Of a stretch of DNA of 64,000 bases, positions 1 through 7,532 are shown piece after piece. Both the position numbers and the translations under genes were made by a program. The notes under the pieces were generated by a model. It worked only from the letters and a program-made list of their open reading frames with translations. It searched no databases and was not told where the DNA came from. Location of the stretch: positions 1 to 64,000 of the forward strand of contig NZ_VDCY01000013.1 of the NCBI RefSeq assembly GCF_006517395.1, read 5' to 3'. Origin of the DNA: Terrilactibacillus laevilacticus. GTDB taxonomy: Bacteria > Bacillota > Bacilli > Bacillales > Sporolactobacillaceae. Position 1 is the stretch's first letter, and every line of letters begins with the position of its first letter.

Positions 1-133
1 CCAAATGATAAGCTACGAATCTCGGTCGCCCGCTTGTTTTTCCGGTCCTCATGTAGCAAAAACCTACATTCCGGTCCTCAAAACGGCGCCGCCTTGACCT
101 TCTTGCTTCTAATTTGTCACCTTTTTGAACGCA
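1..133 (+). mobile_element. R1 repeat, short form, left end cut by window edge
   Basis: MITE-like repeat. It shares the block starting CCAAATGATAAGCTACGAAT with the long R1 copies at 1266, 27157 and 61756, but its second half (CTTGACCTTCTTGCTTCTAA) matches instead the short copy at 63368-63488. It ends in CACCTTTTTGAAC, the right terminal inverted repeat. The left inverted repeat lies outside the window. Together with the copy at 1266 it flanks glcK in direct orientation. Confidence 0.75.
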
Positions 134-299
134 CTAATAGAACAAAAGTATATGACATCTATTACGAGAATAGTGTAAGATAAGGTTGATGTGCTTTTAT
201 TCCGCTTTGAAATACAGTCTAACTTTTTTGAATCATAAATATTATAAGTATTAATGAAATTATAGTAAGCGGTTACTAATTATTGTTGAGGTGTTAATT
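134..299. other. Leader region of glcK
   Basis: About 165 AT-rich bases between the R1 repeat and glcK. I see no hairpin terminator and no convincing -35/-10 pair; the only clear signal is the ribosome-binding site GAGGTG just before the ATG at 300. Confidence 0.4.
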
Positions 300-1262
300 A
301 TGGATATGTGGAATGTGGGAGTCGATATAGGAGGTACAACCATCAAGCTGGCTTTTGTAACAGATGATGGGCTCTTTGTTGATAAATGGGAAATTCCCAC
401 TAATACAAGTGAAAATGGTAAACATATTGCAAAAGATATTAGTTACAGCATTCATACTAAGTTGAAAGAGAACGGTCATACATTAGATCAAGTAAGAGGC
501 ATTGGATTAGGAGCTCCTGGTTTTATTGAAATGTCGACCGGATTTATTTATCAAGCGGTAAACATTGGTTGGAAAGACTATGCGTTAAAAGAGGAGTTAG
601 AAAATGAAACAGGTTTTCCTGTGATCATAGATAATGATGCCAATATTGCCGCTATCGGTGAAATGTGGCTAGGTGCTGGTAAAGGTTCAAAAGATTTATT
701 ATGTGTTACACTTGGTACAGGTGTTGGTGGCGGTGTTATTACTGGTGGAGAAGTCGTCCATGGAATCACGGGTATGGCTGGTGAGATTGGACATGTTACG
801 GTGATACCAGAAGGTGGTTCTCCATGTAATTGTGGAAAAACAGGTTGTTTAGAGACGGTTTCTTCAGCAACTGGCATTCGTCGTCTAGCTCTCGAAGCTC
901 TTAATGAGAATCCGGGTCTTGGATTACTTCAAACCATGTTTGAGGAAAATGGTGATATTTCGGCGGCTGATATCTTTAATTGTGCCAAAGAAAAAGATGC
1001 CTTATCCATGCGCATTGTTGAAACAGCATCCTATTATTTAGGCTTTGCCTTAGCCAATATTTCAATGATCAATAACCCAGAAAAAATTGTTATTGGTGGC
1101 GGTGTTTCCCGTGCAGGAGAGACTTTACTCGAACCTGTGAAACGTTACTTTAAACAATATGCCCTCTCGCGGGTTTCCCAAGCAACAGATATTGTGATTG
1201 CAACGCTTGGAAATGATGCTGGGATTCTAGGTGCCGCTTGGCTTGCAAAAAACAAATTGTAA
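300..1262 (+). CDS. glcK: Glucokinase (ROK family)
   Basis: Cytoplasmic ATP-dependent glucokinase making glucose-6-phosphate. The N-terminus carries the phosphate-binding DIGGTT motif (about residues 9-14), and the ROK zinc motif CNCGKTGCLE is at about 175-184 after GEIGH. About 320 residues is the normal family length. I place the start at ATG 300 because GAGGTG sits six bases upstream and the resulting MDMWNVGVDIGG matches the B. subtilis GlcK start; an in-frame GTG at 291 lies within the ribosome-binding site. It works downstream of non-PTS glucose entry, for which a GlcU-type carrier is encoded at 53.6 kb. It is flanked by two directly oriented R1 repeats. Confidence 0.93.
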   Translation: MDMWNVGVDIGGTTIKLAFVTDDGLFVDKWEIPTNTSENGKHIAKDISYSIHTKLKENGHTLDQVRGIGLGAPGFIEMSTGFIYQAVNIGWKDYALKEELENETGFPVIIDNDANIAAIGEMWLGAGKGSKDLLCVTLGTGVGGGVITGGEVVHGITGMAGEIGHVTVIPEGGSPCNCGKTGCLETVSSATGIRRLALEALNENPGLGLLQTMFEENGDISAADIFNCAKEKDALSMRIVETASYYLGFALANISMINNPEKIVIGGGVSRAGETLLEPVKRYFKQYALSRVSQATDIVIATLGNDAGILGAAWLAKNKL

Positions 1263-1265
1263 TAT

Positions 1266-1538
1266 TAGAGGTTGTTCAAAAAGTCACTAAATGATAAGTT
1301 TGAACTCGGCGCCCGCTTGTTTTTCCGTTCCTCATGTAGTGGATATAAGAGGAACGCTGGCTAAAATTGCTCACGCTGGTGCCTGAAGCTACCACATCAT
1401 GTGGAACGCCGGTCCTAAGGAACTGCGCATCTCTTAGCCTTCCGACGCCCAAGACGGGCAAGTAACTGGCGTTTCTTGCAGGAGGCCAGCGTACTTAGCC
1501 AGTAACCCTTTTCGTTTGTCACCTTTTTGAACACGTAC
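1266..1538 (+). mobile_element. R1 repeat, long form (MITE-like)
   Basis: About 270 bp with terminal inverted repeats: left GTTCAAAAAGTCAC at 1273, right GTCACCTTTTTGAAC ending near 1532. It begins four bases after the glcK stop. Two other long copies (27157-27432 and 61756-62034) share the interior, including CGGTCCTAAGGAAC-like and AGCCAGTAACCC segments. No transposase is encoded, so mobilisation would have to be in trans. This repeat fills most of the glcK to M14-peptidase gap. Confidence 0.75.
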
Positions 1539-1637
1539 TATAAAGGATTTTTCTCCTCAAGTATGTCAGACTTTTTCATAATTAGAGACTTATATCTCAT
1601 AAACTAGCATATAAATGAAATCTGAGGAGGGGAGTCC

Positions 1638-2816
1638 GTGAAAGTAACTGTTAGAGAAGGAGATACCCTTTGGTACTATAGTCAACTGTTTGATGTGCCC
1701 TTGCAGCTCGTCTTAGATAGTAATAATATGAAAGAATCGGTAGAACCGGGCCAAAAACTTGAAATTCCAGGTTATATAAAAAAAGAAATTAGCTTGGAGA
1801 ATGGTGAATCCCTATGGTCAATTGCTACAAAGCGTCATTTACCTCTTGATTCGCTTTTTCTCTTAAATGGTTCAAGGGATGCGGATCAAATTAATGAAAA
1901 AAGCACCCTTTTTATTCCAATTAAGGTCTCGAAAAGTTTTATACAAAGTGATAAGCCTTATGATTTTAATACATTAAATAAAGACATAAGAAGACTAACA
2001 GCCATCTATCCATTCATAAGGCAAGAAACGATTGGACATAGTGTGCTCGGGAAGCCAATTAAAGAACTTAACGTGGGAAACGGACCCAAAAAAGTTCATA
2101 TCAATGCAGCGATGCATGCGAATGAATGGATTACGTCTTCCGTCATTATGACCTTTTTGAATGATTATTTAGGAGCCTTAACTCATCGGAGAACGATTAG
2201 AGGTTTAACAATGGCCCCTTTTTATGATCAAGTGACATTATCTGTTGTACCAATGGTCAATCCAGATGGCGTTGATTTAGCGATTCATGGCGCAGATGTT
2301 GAAGACGCAAGACAAGTCATAGATTTAAATCACGGTAGCCGAGACTTTTCGATATGGAAAGCGAATATTCGTGGTATTGATTTGAATGACCAATTTCCAG
2401 CGATGTGGGAAGAGGAACGTAGAGAAGGAGAAAGTGAACCTGGTCCTAGAGACTATGGTGGAGAAAAACCATTAAGTGAACCTGAAGCTATTGCGCTTGC
2501 AGATTTAACTAAACAAAAAAATTTTGATCGGGTGATGGCGATTCATACCCAAGGAGAAGTGATTTATTGGGGATTTAATGGCCAAGAGCCCCCTGAAACA
2601 GAATATATCGTAAATGAATTTTCGAGAGTTAGCGGTTATGAGGCCGAACGATATGTTGAGAGTTATGCGGGATATAAAGATTGGTTTGAGCAAGAATTTC
2701 ATAAGCCGGGTTTTACATTAGAGCTAGGTAAAGGTGAAAACCCACTACCGCTGACTCAATTTCACGAAATTTATCAGAAATCTTTAGGGGTTTTCTTAGC
2801 CCATTTATATTTATAA
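1638..2816 (+). CDS. LysM-containing M14 family peptidase (gamma-D-glutamyl-diamino acid endopeptidase type)
   Basis: Zinc carboxypeptidase-fold enzyme expected to cut gamma-D-Glu-diamino acid bonds in peptidoglycan peptides. Two LysM domains (about residues 2-46 and 50-93) would bind glycan; the M14 domain spans about 105-390. Zinc ligands are visible as HANE near residue 158 and a later histidine in AIHTQGE near 303; the catalytic glutamate is in TLELGKG near 363. Domain order and location match B. subtilis YqgT and Lysinibacillus endopeptidase I. The start is GTG with GGAGGGGAG upstream. There is no signal peptide, as in endopeptidase I, so it probably acts in the sporulating cell or in peptide recycling. 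Confidence 0.85.
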   Translation: MKVTVREGDTLWYYSQLFDVPLQLVLDSNNMKESVEPGQKLEIPGYIKKEISLENGESLWSIATKRHLPLDSLFLLNGSRDADQINEKSTLFIPIKVSKSFIQSDKPYDFNTLNKDIRRLTAIYPFIRQETIGHSVLGKPIKELNVGNGPKKVHINAAMHANEWITSSVIMTFLNDYLGALTHRRTIRGLTMAPFYDQVTLSVVPMVNPDGVDLAIHGADVEDARQVIDLNHGSRDFSIWKANIRGIDLNDQFPAMWEEERREGESEPGPRDYGGEKPLSEPEAIALADLTKQKNFDRVMAIHTQGEVIYWGFNGQEPPETEYIVNEFSRVSGYEAERYVESYAGYKDWFEQEFHKPGFTLELGKGENPLPLTQFHEIYQKSLGVFLAHLYL

Positions 2817-2850
2817 TCATACTTTATATAACTATCCTCGATCATATTTA

Positions 2851-2883
2851 TAGGTGACCAGAAAAATTCTGTTCACCTTTTAA
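2851..2883 (+). terminator. Rho-independent terminator after the M14 peptidase
   Basis: Inverted repeat AGGTGACCAGAA / TTCTGTTCACCT with an AAA loop, followed by a T-run, 35 bases after the stop codon. Confidence 0.75.
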
Positions 2884-2891
2884 TAACCCAG

Positions 2892-3050
2892 TTTTTATCC
2901 CGCATTAACGGGCATTAAGACCCCCACCTCAAGGTAATAAGTGTAATCGATTTCTAGGTGGGGGATAACTGCCCGTAAAAGCCCGATTGGTTCAGGCTTA
3001 CAATCAGTTCGGGATGAAGAAAATCCTCACTGATTGAGTTTCACTTTATT
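2892..3050 (-). repeat. R2 structured repeat, short form
   Basis: Interspersed folded repeat. In plus orientation it begins TTTTATCCCGC and ends GAGTTTCACTTTATT. It shares CCCCCACCTCAAG, AACTGCCCGTAAA and CCGATTGGTTCAGGCTTA with the long copy at 34226-34440. Unlike that copy, its distal hairpin is a short CAATCAGT...ACTGATTG stem without the GCACAGGATGTGC and GCGAC...GTCGC inserts. It fills the gap before the metallo-hydrolase gene. Minus strand is given so that all copies are described in the same sense as the one at 48067. Confidence 0.75.
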
Positions 3051-3117
3051 ATATTTGATTTAAAAGGTGTTTTTTAGTTATGATTAAAGGAAAACATGCG
3101 ACTAAGGAGAAAAATTA

Positions 3118-3750
3118 ATGAAATGGACAATGAAACCTTTAGGGCCTATCCAAACCAATTGTTATATTTTAGAAGACGAAACGACTCGCAAAGCCATTAT
3201 TATTGATCCTAGTGATTCATTTTCTATTATTGATCAATATATAACACGATATAATTTAAAACCTATTGCTGTCCTATTGACCCACGCTCATTTTGATCAT
3301 ATTGGAGCATTAGACGATGTTCGAAATACATGGCATATACCAAGTTATCTACATAAGGCTGAACAAGATTGGACGACAGACCCAGATAAAAATGGTTCAT
3401 CAAGATTCCCAATAATAGAACCCATGCGAATCTCTCCAGTAGAGCATATTATTCATCAAGAGCAGCATTTAAGTATCGGTCCATTTGAATGTGAAGTGTT
3501 TGAAACACCAGGGCATTCTCCTGGTAGCGTTTCTTATTATTTTAGCGAGGATCACATCATTTTTTCTGGAGATGCCTTGTTTAATGGAAGTATAGGAAGA
3601 ACGGATTTATTTGGTGGTAACCAAGAACAGTTATTAGCTAGTATAAAGGATAGATTATTTACTTTGCCAGGTGAAACGATCGTTGCTCCCGGCCACGGCA
3701 CGACAACAACAATTGAAAAAGAAAAAAACACGAATCCTTTTTTAACTTAA
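3118..3750 (+). CDS. Metallo-beta-lactamase-fold hydrolase (YqgX-like, glyoxalase II type)
   Basis: 210-residue binuclear metal hydrolase. The hallmark THAHFDH is at about residues 55-61; further ligands are in ETPGHSPGS, FSGDALF and the C-terminal APGHGT. The size and motifs fit the YqgX/GloB2 subgroup of hydroxyacylglutathione-hydrolase-like enzymes. Low-GC Firmicutes often lack glutathione, so the physiological thioester substrate (for example a bacillithiol conjugate) is inference. The start ATG has AAGGAGA eight bases upstream. It stands alone, flanked by repeat-derived sequence. Confidence 0.85.
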   Translation: MKWTMKPLGPIQTNCYILEDETTRKAIIIDPSDSFSIIDQYITRYNLKPIAVLLTHAHFDHIGALDDVRNTWHIPSYLHKAEQDWTTDPDKNGSSRFPIIEPMRISPVEHIIHQEQHLSIGPFECEVFETPGHSPGSVSYYFSEDHIIFSGDALFNGSIGRTDLFGGNQEQLLASIKDRLFTLPGETIVAPGHGTTTTIEKEKNTNPFLT

Positions 3751-3762
3751 AGTTGACAAGAT

Positions 3763-3818
3763 TTCCGAAAAGAAATATCCCACCTTCAAGGAAGTAAGTG
3801 GTGAGATGACTTTTCGGT
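3763..3818. repeat. Imperfect hairpin, possibly degenerate R2 fragment
   Basis: Outer stem CCGAAAAG / CTTTTCGG with an inner CCACCTT...AAGTGGTG stem. The segment ACCTTCAAGGAAGTAAGTG resembles ACCTCAAGGTAATAAGTG of the R2 copy at 2892, suggesting a decayed copy, but the match is short. It may also act as a weak terminator. Confidence 0.35.
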
Positions 3819-3932
3819 TGGCGTAGCGGGCGTTAATGGCCATCTAGCTCAAATATTTACATAAAATGTCTATCTCTGTTTTTTGTAACATTCCTTAATC
3901 TCAATTCATACGTTATAAATGAGAGATTATTG

Positions 3933-3959
3933 AGGCAGTTCAAAAAGACATCCTTTTGA
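3933..3959. repeat. Minimal R1-like hairpin
   Basis: GCAGTTCAAAAAG and CTTTTGAACCTGC face each other across a few bases, so this looks like two R1 terminal inverted repeats with the interior lost. It lies directly upstream of the methyltransferase start. Confidence 0.4.
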
Positions 3960-3983
3960 ACCTGCTTGTCAGGGGTGTTGCAT

Positions 3984-4706
3984 TTGGAGGAGAAAACAAG
4001 GTATTTGGATTTTCTAGCTAAGATGGGTATTGGAAATGCGCATCCAGGTGGAAGAGCCTTAACCGAAGCGATATTAATAAAATTTCCGATTTCTATGGGT
4101 GAAAAAGTCCTTGACGTTGGATGTGGTACAGGCGAAACGTCTGCTTATCTTGTTGATAAAACAACATGTGACTTAACAGCCATTGATTTGCATCCTAAAA
4201 TGATAGAACAAGCAAAAGCGCGTGCCAAACAACTTGGAGACCCTTATCAAGTTATGCAAGCGAACGCTGAAGCCCTTCCTTTTTCGGATGGTTCATTTCA
4301 TCGAATTTTCTCAGAGTCGGTCACTGCTTTTACACATATTCCAAAAGCATTGAAAGAGTATTATCGTGTTTTATCCCCGCAGGGTTCAATCACAGCTATT
4401 GAGATGACTACAGAACAAAAACTTAACCCAATAGAAATTGAAGATATTAAATCTCTATATGGAGTAAGTCAAGTACTAACAGAGAGAGAATGGTGTGAGT
4501 ATTTTTACAAGGAAAACTTCTCTGTGGTCACCGGTTATAAAGAAGAGGATTTTTTTAAATCGGGTCAAAGGCTGAATTATGACGTGCCATTAAAATTTAC
4601 ATCAGACTTAGACCAAGAAACGTTAGAAATTTGGATTCATCATCTTGAGATGATGGATAAGTACCGGGATATATTAAGTTATCGTGTTTATCAAGTGATT
4701 AAATAA
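3984..4706 (+). CDS. Class I SAM-dependent methyltransferase, substrate unknown
   Basis: Rossmann-fold methyltransferase with the SAM-binding motif VLDVGCGTG at about residues 43-51, the acidic post-II residue in TAIDLHPKM, and a Methyltransf_11-type core (NAEALPFSDGSFHRIFS). The C-terminal 100 residues are a helical lid of unknown role. No ATG precedes the conserved part. TTG 3984, giving MEEKTRYLDF, is the best start because AGGGGTG lies a few bases upstream; the longer reading from TTG 3966 runs out of the minimal R1 hairpin. The neighbours give no pathway, so a small-molecule or quinone-like substrate is only a guess. Confidence 0.75.
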   Translation: MEEKTRYLDFLAKMGIGNAHPGGRALTEAILIKFPISMGEKVLDVGCGTGETSAYLVDKTTCDLTAIDLHPKMIEQAKARAKQLGDPYQVMQANAEALPFSDGSFHRIFSESVTAFTHIPKALKEYYRVLSPQGSITAIEMTTEQKLNPIEIEDIKSLYGVSQVLTEREWCEYFYKENFSVVTGYKEEDFFKSGQRLNYDVPLKFTSDLDQETLEIWIHHLEMMDKYRDILSYRVYQVIK

Positions 4707-4774
4707 ATAAGGTAAACGTTTTTGCTTTCTTTAAAAGGTCGTTCAAAATAAAATTCACATATATAGAATAAAAT

Positions 4775-4814
4775 AAAACGAACCCTACATAGACTCCTAT
4801 GCAGGGTTCGTTTT
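4775..4814. terminator. Bidirectional terminator between convergent genes
   Basis: Stem AAACGAACCCTACATAG / CTATGCAGGGTTCGTTT with T-runs on both strands. It serves the methyltransferase (plus) and the com-aroK-yqzE transcription unit (minus). Confidence 0.85.
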
Positions 4815-5018
4815 TTACTTCGTTTTTTTCGATAATTTCTTTTTTGCACCTTTGACGTAATGTGAGAAGGCAAATGGCAATAAGCCAAACCATTGTTCTC
4901 TTTTCGAGGCTTTGTATTGTTTTTTTTCTTCTTTTATTGATTTTCGTACAGATTTGGGTTTTTCCATATGTTGTACAAATTGTTCTGTTAAGAATCGAAC
5001 GTACTCATCGGATTTCAA
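4815..5018 (-). CDS. yqzE: YqzE family small protein
   Basis: About 67 lysine-rich residues (KSDEYVRFLTEQFVQHME...) ending in a basic tail, recognisable as the YqzE family that follows the comG operon in Bacillales. Function unknown. I favour TTG at 5018 because GGTGATC, a good anti-16S match, lies just upstream and an upstream GTG at 5027 would fall inside it. It is 92 bases after aroK and ends at the shared terminator, so it is probably the last gene of the com unit. Confidence 0.7.
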   Translation of the reverse strand: MKSDEYVRFLTEQFVQHMEKPKSVRKSIKEEKKQYKASKREQWFGLLPFAFSHYVKGAKKKLSKKTK

Positions 5019-5110
5019 TATGATCACCCTTTAAGAAGATGACGTTTCAGAAAGATCCATACAGATGGAATAATTTTTTAGGACAATTACTTCTAACGTC
5101 TTAAGTATAG

Positions 5111-5677
5111 TTAACTTTCTGACTCTATAATATTAGGATTTCCAATAAGGGCTGTTCTATTCAAAATAAAACAAATTTCTTTAACGATGGTCGATACGGA
5201 TTTGTATGTTGTATCAATAACGTAATCGCATTCTAAATAATGCTTAAGTCTCGTTAAAAAAAGCTCAGAAAAAGATTTTCTATTATGTTGCTGCAAGAGT
5301 GGACGTGAATGATCTTGTTGTAGTCTTTGCATAATAACATTGAAATCACAGTGTAAATAAATAATAATTCCGGATTGTTTCATTTTTTGGCGGTTTTGCT
5401 TACTCATGATAATACCACCACCTGTTGTTACAATCGTTGGGGCTGTTCTTTTCGAGAGATTGGTTAAAATACTTTCTTCCGCTTTACGAAAATAGGGCTC
5501 ACCATGTAATTGAAACATTTCAGAAATCGTTTGTTTGTATGTTTGAACAATGAACTGATCCGTATCTACAACAGGTAGATGACAATTTGATCCAAGTTTC
5601 GCCCCAATTGTTGTCTTCCCTGCTCCCATAAACCCAGTTAAATAGATCAAGGGTTTTTCTATATGCCGTCTATCCAT
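5111..5677 (-). CDS. aroK: Shikimate kinase
   Basis: Phosphorylates shikimate at the 3-hydroxyl with ATP in chorismate synthesis. Walker A is GFMGAGKTT at about residues 15-23, the shikimate-binding aspartate is in VVDTDQFI, the family glycine-rich motif is TTGGGII, and a lid arginine is in HSRPLL. 188 residues is slightly longer than the usual ~170. Its start overlaps the end of comGG by 19 bases, so its translation is probably coupled to the competence pilus genes. Confidence 0.92.
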   Translation of the reverse strand: MDRRHIEKPLIYLTGFMGAGKTTIGAKLGSNCHLPVVDTDQFIVQTYKQTISEMFQLHGEPYFRKAEESILTNLSKRTAPTIVTTGGGIIMSKQNRQKMKQSGIIIYLHCDFNVIMQRLQQDHSRPLLQQHNRKSFSELFLTRLKHYLECDYVIDTTYKSVSTIVKEICFILNRTALIGNPNIIESES

Positions 5678-6057
5678 TTTGTAATGCCGCCTTTTTCTGT
5701 GTCATAATAAAATTTGTTTTTTTGTTCATGTCCATCAATGGACACGGTCACAAAAACTTCTAGTTCATTATCAGTTGACTTTGTCATTTGAAAATTGACT
5801 ATGCCATCATCATATATGAAAGACCCTGATGTAGGCAACTCGTTTTTAGCAAGATTTTTTTTAATATCGAATAATCCAAGTTGTGTGACTTCATTAAATC
5901 GGAGGGATAGATCACTCTCTTTCTTAAACTCTTGCTCATTTTGTAAGAGAATGACCGCATGAAGGGCAAAGGCGATGATAAGAAAACTAATGATAACACA
6001 TAGGGGTAAAACAAAACCATCTTCATTCATTTTTGTTCTAATTGGTTTGATCCACAT
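5659..6057 (-). CDS. comGG: Competence minor pseudopilin ComGG
   Basis: Short prepilin-like protein: a basic N-terminus, then a single hydrophobic segment (GFVLPLCVIISFLIIAFALH, about residues 14-33) with glutamine- and glutamate-rich sequence after it. Divergent in sequence, so the call rests on position as the last comG gene and on the pilin-like architecture. It lacks an obvious GFTLxE cleavage motif, as is common in ComGG. It overlaps comGF upstream and aroK downstream. Confidence 0.8.
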   Translation of the reverse strand: MWIKPIRTKMNEDGFVLPLCVIISFLIIAFALHAVILLQNEQEFKKESDLSLRFNEVTQLGLFDIKKNLAKNELPTSGSFIYDDGIVNFQMTKSTDNELEVFVTVSIDGHEQKNKFYYDTEKGGITKWIDGI

Positions 6058-6466
6058 AACTCCTCATCCACCATTCATTTGTTTCACCATCTGTATCAGT
6101 TACAGAAATAGAAATTGTTTTTTCCGTACATGAAAATCGAGCATCTTGTACATTTTGGAGAGCAATATCATAACCTTTTTCAAATACTTGTCTATATAAT
6201 ATGTGTCCAGACTGTTGGAATGTAATGTCTTCACCATCTTGAGAGGTTAAAGATAATTTTTTCTCAGTACAGGAAATGGAGGATGCACGTTGCACCTCTG
6301 AAAGGGTTTGTTGAAAGAAGATATTCTTTTCCTTTTGCATATCCAAGTTTTGACGATTATTTTTGGCAAGTGTAAGCATGATCGAGGAAATAAGTAATGT
6401 TATAGTTACAAATATAGCTAAAGATAACATTAGCGAAAGAAGTGTATACCCCATTCGATTTTTCAT
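6038..6466 (-). CDS. comGF: Competence pseudopilin-like protein ComGF
   Basis: Membrane-anchored component of the transformation pilus with an N-terminal hydrophobic helix (GYTLLSLMLSLAIFVTITLL) and a soluble C-terminal half containing two cysteines. I choose ATG 6466: it overlaps the comGE stop as ATGA, and GGAG lies ten bases upstream. The longer TTG reading at 6484 has no clear ribosome-binding site. Confidence 0.85.
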   Translation of the reverse strand: MKNRMGYTLLSLMLSLAIFVTITLLISSIMLTLAKNNRQNLDMQKEKNIFFQQTLSEVQRASSISCTEKKLSLTSQDGEDITFQQSGHILYRQVFEKGYDIALQNVQDARFSCTEKTISISVTDTDGETNEWWMRSYVDQTN

Positions 6467-6789
6467 GGGGAAACATCTCCACAAACTTGCTTAAGTTGTG
6501 ATCGTTTATTTTTCCATGAAACACAAAGGGTATGAAAACTCGTTCTATTTTTAGCTTCAATAGAAAAGACAACATTATTTTTTGAAATTTGTTGATCCTG
6601 AATGATGGGATTAATAGACCAACGTGTCATTTGATTTTGTAAAATTTGTCTCGCTAAATTTTCTAAATGTAAGTTTTGCTTTTCTACATTGACATGATAT
6701 AAAACTGGGAAGGCGGTGAACATGGCAATTGAAAGAATGAATAGGCCGATCATGGTCTCACTTAGAAAAAGTCCTTTACAATTTCTCAA
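6463..6789 (-). CDS. comGE: Competence minor pseudopilin ComGE
   Basis: Prepilin-like protein whose N-terminus reads KGLFLSETMIGLFILSIAMF, i.e. a hydrophobic helix with the conserved +5-type glutamate. TTG 6789 is preferred because AAGGGAG sits eight bases upstream; a further in-frame TTG at 6810 precedes that ribosome-binding site. It overlaps comGD (stop at 6776) and comGF, consistent with coupled translation of the pilus operon. Confidence 0.82.
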   Translation of the reverse strand: MRNCKGLFLSETMIGLFILSIAMFTAFPVLYHVNVEKQNLHLENLARQILQNQMTRWSINPIIQDQQISKNNVVFSIEAKNRTSFHTLCVSWKNKRSQLKQVCGDVSP

Positions 6790-7231
6790 AATAAAATCTC
6801 CCTTGTCCAATTAATACAACAAATTTATACTGTGTATCACCCAATTTAATGTACAATGTTCCCGCATTGCTAAAGTGACCATTTCTCCCAATGATATACC
6901 TACCATTGTGTGAAGCCATGATCAGTTGAATGCGAGGATCGTATGTGATCTTCTTTTTGACTTTATTATCGAACGAAAGTTCTAGGGTGTGAGCGGATTC
7001 ATAAAAAGAGACCATTGTCGTTTTCTTTTCTGTGACGGCGATGTATTGTGCTTGATGAAAGAGGTCATTGGTTTGGTCAATAAAGTAGCGAAGAGTTTTG
7101 TGATCTGAAAGAGATCCATATTGTTGAAAGGCAAGGGGCACGATGAGGCAGATGATCGAGACAGCAATGAGCGTTTCAATTAGGGTAAACCCGTGGCTCG
7201 AAAATTTATTCCGATACACTAACTTTACCAT
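6776..7231 (-). CDS. comGD: Competence minor pseudopilin ComGD
   Basis: Type IV pilin-like precursor with the prepilin peptidase site GFTLIE (about residues 14-19) followed by a hydrophobic helix. The C-terminal TLYIKLGDTQYKFVVLIGQG resembles the GspH/ComGD beta-rich end. 151 residues fits the family. It overlaps comGC by 26 bases. Confidence 0.88.
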   Translation of the reverse strand: MVKLVYRNKFSSHGFTLIETLIAVSIICLIVPLAFQQYGSLSDHKTLRYFIDQTNDLFHQAQYIAVTEKKTTMVSFYESAHTLELSFDNKVKKKITYDPRIQLIMASHNGRYIIGRNGHFSNAGTLYIKLGDTQYKFVVLIGQGRFYFEKL

Positions 7232-7532
7232 CAGTACCTAAGACTAGGGTTTTTCCATCTGGACATTGCGCGCTATCGATATACCCTCCATCTACGAGAT
7301 CTTGTATTGAACTAGGCAGCACACCCTTGTCCATTTGATAGGCCGCCACTTGACTTTGGACCAGTTTCACAGTCGTCTCACAGCTTTTCTTTCCAACAAT
7401 ATCATGGGATTTCGTCATATTGGGTACCGCAATGAGTAAGAGGATAGATATGATCATAAGGACAATCATCATTTCAATTAAAGTAAAACCACGTTGTGAG
7501 GTGAGAACTAGTTTGCGGATGATTTTAAACAT
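7206..7532 (-). CDS. comGC: Major competence pseudopilin ComGC
   Basis: Main subunit of the transformation pilus. It has a basic leader, the cleavage site RGFTLIE (about residues 14-20) and a hydrophobic helix (MMIVLMIISILLLIAVPNM). Two cysteines (CETTV and AQCPDG) could form the intramolecular disulfide known in ComGC. 108 residues is typical. A strong ribosome-binding site AAAGGAG precedes the ATG. Here it is the first gene of its cluster: comGA and comGB, normally immediately upstream, lie 9 kb away. Confidence 0.93.
   Translation of the reverse strand: MFKIIRKLVLTSQRGFTLIEMMIVLMIISILLLIAVPNMTKSHDIVGKKSCETTVKLVQSQVAAYQMDKGVLPSSIQDLVDGGYIDSAQCPDGKTLVLGTDGKVSVSE

Noticed and set aside
1276-1461. 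Minus-strand reading frame inside R1, resembling one at 27174-27428
   Set aside because: The similarity arises because both lie in the same repeat; starts and ends differ, there is no ribosome-binding site, and the third long copy does not keep a comparable frame.
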